Shown here in pieces: positions 60,497-64,000 of a stretch of 64,000 nucleotides of DNA. Below the pieces are notes generated by a model. It was given only the letters and a program-made list of their open reading frames with translations, made no database searches and was not told the origin of the DNA. Position 1 is the first letter of the stretch. Each line of letters begins with the position of its first letter. The position numbers and the translations under genes were made by a program. Source of the stretch: Dyella_B jejuensis (lineage in GTDB: Bacteria > Pseudomonadota > Gammaproteobacteria > Xanthomonadales > Rhodanobacteraceae); the NCBI RefSeq assembly GCF_044904675.1, contig NZ_JADIKJ010000009.1, forward strand, positions 62,001 to 126,000, in the 5' to 3' direction.

Positions 60497-62976
60497 AGAT
60501 CCTGTTGCTCGCCCTGCGCAGCCTGCGTCGTGAATGGCACCTGCCGGAGCTGCGCACGCTGGCCGCGTCGCTGGTGCTTGCGGTGGTGTCGCTGGGCGTG
60601 GTCGCCACGCTTACCGCGCGCATGGAACACGGCGTGCTGGCCAGCGCCGCCGAACTGATCGGCGGCGACCTTGGCGTTTCCGCGCCGCAGGCTATCCCTG
60701 CCACCTTCGCGGCGGCAGGCCGGCAACGCGGCCTGGCCATGACGCGCACGGCGAGCTTTCCCAGCGTCGCCTTCGCCCAGCAGCAGAGCCAACTGCTTGA
60801 TGTATTGGCCGCGGACGGGGCTTATCCCTTGCGTGGCACGCTGCTGGTCGGCGATGTACGTGGACGGCAGACCATCGCCCATGGTCCGGCAGCCGGTACG
60901 GTCTATCTCGATCATCGCGCACTGACAGGACTGCACCGGCAGGTGGGCGATAGCGTGCAGCTTGGCGGCCATGACCTGCGCATCGCGGGCGAGCTGATCC
61001 AGGAACCGGACGGCGGCGAACTGGTGGCGATGGCGCCGCGCGCCATGATGAACCTGGGCGATGCCCAACAGGCCGGACTGCTCGGCGAGGGCAGCCGCGC
61101 GCGGCACAGCCTGCTGCTGGCCGGCGAACCGGACGCGGTGCAACGCTGGCGGCGATGGGCGCAATCGGTTGCCTTGCCGCAAGGTGGCGAACTGATCACG
61201 CCCGAGCAAACCCAGGAACGGATGCGCAGCGCGTTCGATCGCGCGAGTGCCTTCCTGCGCCTTACCGCGCTGCTGTCGGCGCTGCTGTCCGGCGTGGCGA
61301 TCGCGCTGGCCGCGCAACGCTACGCGCGACGCAAGACCAACGAAGTGTCCTTGCTGCGTGCATTAGGCACTTCGCGCGGACACGTGCTGGGTCTGCTGCT
61401 GGGAACGCTGGGCGGGCTCGCCTTGCCGGCGGCGTTGCTTGGCGTACTGCTTGCGCTGGCGTGCGCACAAGCCACATGGATGTTCGCCAGCCAGCTGTTT
61501 TCCGGCGTACCGACCGTATTGCCCCTGATGCCGTCGCTCGCCGCCGCGGGCATGGGCATTGCCGTGCTGCTTGGCTTCGCCCTGCCCCCGCTGGTACGGC
61601 TTGCCGATGTGCCGCCGGCGGCGGTATTCCGGGCCAGCCTGGCGCGCCGCATCCGCCGCTTCGATGTGTTGTACCTGATTCCCGCTGTCGTCGCCCTGGC
61701 GCTGATCTGGACCCTGAGCGGCTCAGCCACGCTCGCCGGCATTCTTGCCGCCAGCCTGTTGGGGGTGGCGGTGGTCGCCGCACTGCTGGCGACGTTGCTG
61801 CTGTGGCTTGCGCGACGCATCGCACCGGGCGGCCACCCCGCCTTGCGGCTGGGCATGGCGGCCCTGGCCCGGCGACGCGGCTTGAGCATCGTGCAGGCGA
61901 CCGCCCTGAGCCTGGGGCTCACTGCCCTGTTGCTGCTCGCCGTCGTGGCGCCCGCCTTGCTCGATGGCTGGCGGCAGGAACTGCCCAGCGATACGCCAAA
62001 CTGGTTCGTGCTCAACTTGCAGGACGACCAGCGCGCCGATTTCAGCAAGGCGCTCGACCGCCTCGGCGCAAACCAGCTCAACATGATGCCGCTGGCGGTG
62101 GGCAAGCTCACCGCGATCAATGGCAAGTCGATCGATACCCTGCATTTCAAGGACGAACGCGCCAAACAATGGAGCGATCGCCAACTGCGCCTATCCTGGG
62201 CCGATACGTTGCCGCCCTACAACAGCGTGATCGCCGGCCACTGGTTTGCATCGAACCCGCCGACCGCCGAAGTCTCGGTGGACACCATGTGGCGCGACAT
62301 GTACGCGCTCAAGCTAGGCGACACCATGCGTTTCGACGTGGGCGAAGGCCAACTCGAGGCGCGCGTGACCAGCTTCCGCCATGTGGACTGGGGTTCGTTC
62401 CGCGTGAACTTCTTTTTGCTGGTGGATCCAATGCACGCCAACGCGCTGCCGCACACCTGGCTCGCCAGCTTCTACCTGGCGCGCGGCAACAGCCCGGCGC
62501 TGGCGGGGCTTTCGCGCGCTTACCCGAATCTCAGCCTGGTGGACGTGGACGCGCTGCTCGACCGCGTGCGCGAGATCGTGCAACGGGTGACGGGCGCGGT
62601 GCGCTGGGTGCTGGGTTTCAGCCTGCTTGCCGGCGCGCTGGTGCTGGCTGCCGCGTTGGCGAGCAGCGGACAGGAACGCCGCCACGAAGCGGCTTTGCTG
62701 CGCACGCTGGGCGCCCGCCGGGGACTTTTGCGTATCGCCGCCGCCTGCGAATTCGCCCTGCTCGGCTTGATTGCCGGTATCACCGCGTCGATGGGCGCCA
62801 TGGTGGGTGGCTGGTGGCTGGGGCGCAGCGTGTTCCATCTCAAGGACTTCGTGCCGCAGCCGCTGCCGCTGCTCCTTTCTGCCTTCGCGGCGGCAGTGGT
62901 AGTGATGCTGCTGGGATTGGCCGGCACGCGCAAAGTGACGCATACGCCACCGATGCGCCTGCTGCGGGCCGAATAG
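60493..62976 (+). CDS. ybbP: YbbP-like FtsX-family ABC permease
   Basis: 827 aa from the ATG at 60493. About ten membrane segments with two FtsX domains (FLRLTALLSALLSGVAIALAAQRYARRKTNEVSLLRALGTSRG around residues 255-300; SGQERRHEAALLRTLGARRGLLRIAAACEFALLG near the C-terminus) and two large periplasmic regions. With the YbbA-like ATPase it forms a MacB-like complex whose substrate is unknown; linkage to tesA hints at a lipid or envelope role. Confidence 0.94.
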   Translation: MKILLLALRSLRREWHLPELRTLAASLVLAVVSLGVVATLTARMEHGVLASAAELIGGDLGVSAPQAIPATFAAAGRQRGLAMTRTASFPSVAFAQQQSQLLDVLAADGAYPLRGTLLVGDVRGRQTIAHGPAAGTVYLDHRALTGLHRQVGDSVQLGGHDLRIAGELIQEPDGGELVAMAPRAMMNLGDAQQAGLLGEGSRARHSLLLAGEPDAVQRWRRWAQSVALPQGGELITPEQTQERMRSAFDRASAFLRLTALLSALLSGVAIALAAQRYARRKTNEVSLLRALGTSRGHVLGLLLGTLGGLALPAALLGVLLALACAQATWMFASQLFSGVPTVLPLMPSLAAAGMGIAVLLGFALPPLVRLADVPPAAVFRASLARRIRRFDVLYLIPAVVALALIWTLSGSATLAGILAASLLGVAVVAALLATLLLWLARRIAPGGHPALRLGMAALARRRGLSIVQATALSLGLTALLLLAVVAPALLDGWRQELPSDTPNWFVLNLQDDQRADFSKALDRLGANQLNMMPLAVGKLTAINGKSIDTLHFKDERAKQWSDRQLRLSWADTLPPYNSVIAGHWFASNPPTAEVSVDTMWRDMYALKLGDTMRFDVGEGQLEARVTSFRHVDWGSFRVNFFLLVDPMHANALPHTWLASFYLARGNSPALAGLSRAYPNLSLVDVDALLDRVREIVQRVTGAVRWVLGFSLLAGALVLAAALASSGQERRHEAALLRTLGARRGLLRIAAACEFALLGLIAGITASMGAMVGGWWLGRSVFHLKDFVPQPLPLLLSAFAAAVVVMLLGLAGTRKVTHTPPMRLLRAE

Positions 62977-63066
62977 CGACGGGAGACGCCGCAAGCACGC
63001 AATCCCTCACTCATTCCTTGCGGCGCAACCCGGTAGGATGCGGATTCCTCCGCCACGAGTCCGCGC

Positions 63067-63699
63067 ATGTACACGCTCTATTATTCGCCGGGCACCGCCA
63101 GCATGGTGGTACACCTGGCTTTGCTGGAAATCGGCGCCGAGTATCGGCTCGAACTGGTCGATTTCGCCAAGGATGCGCAACACAGCGCGGAATATCTGCA
63201 GCTCAATCCCGGCGGCAAGGTTCCGGTATTGCTGGTGGATGGACGAGCGCTGCATGAATCGGGCGCGCTGCTCACCGTGCTGGCCGAGCGCCATCCGGAA
63301 GCCAGGCTGATACCGCAGGCCGGCACGCCAGAACGCGATGCATGGCTGCAATGGATGGTGTTCCTCAGCAACACGCTGATGTCCACCTATCGATACTGGT
63401 TCTACCCGCACGAACTGGGCGCCGACGAACACCCGCCGGCGATCCGCACGGCCTTGCAGCACAACATCGAAAACGTGTGGGACCGGCTCGAAGCACACCT
63501 GCTGGCACACGGGCCCTACATGCTCGGCGCTGAATTTTCCGGAGTGGATCTGCTGCTCACCATGCTCATGCGCTGGTCGCGCAACATGCCGCGTCCGGCG
63601 ACCGAATGGCCCGCCTTGAAACGGCTGGCCGATCTCGTGCGCGCACGCCCCAGTTGGAAGCGGCTTTACGAGTTGGAAGGCTTGACCGAGTGGCGGTGA
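63067..63699 (+). CDS. Glutathione S-transferase family protein
   Basis: 210 aa. Thioredoxin-fold N-terminal domain (MYTLYYSPGTASMVVHLALLEIGAEYRLELVDF, LNPGGKVPVLLVDGRALHESGALLTVLAERHP) with the cis-Pro and glutathione-binding ES pair, and an all-helical C-terminal domain (MLGAEFSGVDLLLTMLMRWSR). The likely catalytic Ser is in SPGTAS. Most similar in layout to bacterial beta/theta-like GSTs. Substrate unknown. Confidence 0.92.
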   Translation: MYTLYYSPGTASMVVHLALLEIGAEYRLELVDFAKDAQHSAEYLQLNPGGKVPVLLVDGRALHESGALLTVLAERHPEARLIPQAGTPERDAWLQWMVFLSNTLMSTYRYWFYPHELGADEHPPAIRTALQHNIENVWDRLEAHLLAHGPYMLGAEFSGVDLLLTMLMRWSRNMPRPATEWPALKRLADLVRARPSWKRLYELEGLTEWR

Positions 63700-63730
63700 C
63701 CCTGACCCGGAACTACGCAGGCTGACCGCC

Positions 63731-64000
63731 ATGGCCGCAGCCACCCACCCCTGGCTCAACCGCCTGCAACACGAATGGCTGTTGCTGCTGTTCACCACGC
63801 TCACGCTGGTGCTGGCGTGCGTCGATCCGCAGCCATGGGAACATTACCGGCGCTGGCTGCAATGGCCCACGCTGTGCGGGCTGCTCGGCTTGCTGATCGC
63901 GATCCAGGGCATCCGCGATAGCGGCATGGTGCAACGCTTCGCCGGCATGCTGGTCGCACGCATGCATTCCTTGCGCGGCGTGGGGTTGTTGCTGGTCAGC
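63731..64000 (+). CDS. Anion-permease-like membrane protein (N-terminal part, runs off the right edge)
   Basis: 90 codons are visible, open to the window edge. They start MAAATHPWLNRLQHEWLLLLF, with hydrophobic stretches LLLLFTTLTLVLACV and TLCGLLGLLIAIQGI followed by RDSGMVQRFAGMLVARMHSLRGVGLLL. This pattern resembles the start of SLC13/ArsB-like permeases (YbiR type). Too short for a firm call. Confidence 0.6.
   Translation, partial: MAAATHPWLNRLQHEWLLLLFTTLTLVLACVDPQPWEHYRRWLQWPTLCGLLGLLIAIQGIRDSGMVQRFAGMLVARMHSLRGVGLLLVS

Noticed and set aside
61155..63257. 700-codon plus-strand frame within the FtsX-type permease
   Set aside because: Arg/Ala/Gly-rich shadow; the permease frame has membrane helices and family motifs.

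Overview
The window reads as a chromosomal segment of a GC-rich gammaproteobacterium. Codon use, the GC-rich CCTCTCCCC/GGGGAGAGG hairpin repeats and the gene families fit the Xanthomonadales (Rhodanobacteraceae such as Dyella, Luteibacter or Rhodanobacter), but the genus cannot be fixed from sequence alone. One ambiguous base (21245) points to draft-quality sequence.

Positions 1-35049 hold an almost complete flagellar system in one block. The plus-strand arm is flgBCDEFGHIJKL plus an orphan gene, with the start of flgA divergent at the left edge. After a CHASE2 histidine kinase/response regulator pair come the minus-strand arms: fliMNPQR-flhBA, then flagellin, flgM-flgN and a stand-alone muramidase, and then fliEFGHIJ-DSTKL-fliA-motAB as one overlapping operon. 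This layout (fliD-S-T-K-L-A-motA-motB in a row, fliMNPQR-flhBA without fliO, a short FlgJ, own sigma-28 and own motor) matches the lateral (Laf) / Flag-2 flagellar loci of Vibrio, Aeromonas and enterobacteria rather than a primary polar system. No che genes, flhF/flhG or sigma-54 activator are present. FliM lacks the usual N-terminal CheY-binding motif and the FlgJ muramidase is a separate gene. The fliM and fliE operons share a conserved upstream element, which suggests common early control.

35345-44069 holds a QseBC-like two-component system next to a tripartite RND efflux operon and a divergent secreted YVTN/YncE-type beta-propeller gene. 44115-45179 is a decayed island at a tRNA-Val(GAC) gene, with a HipA-like kinase fragment and a tyrosine-recombinase fragment.

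45231-64000 is mostly housekeeping: uvrB, a FimT/GspH-type prepilin, a lemA-TPM-TPM operon, dgkA, a POT peptide transporter, a RegB/RegA-type redox two-component system, a secreted isoaspartyl peptidase/asparaginase, a fused one-chain SCOT CoA-transferase, a two-component system whose kinase has a degenerate ATPase domain, divergent tesA / ybbA-ybbP-like genes, a GST, and the start of an anion-permease-like membrane protein.
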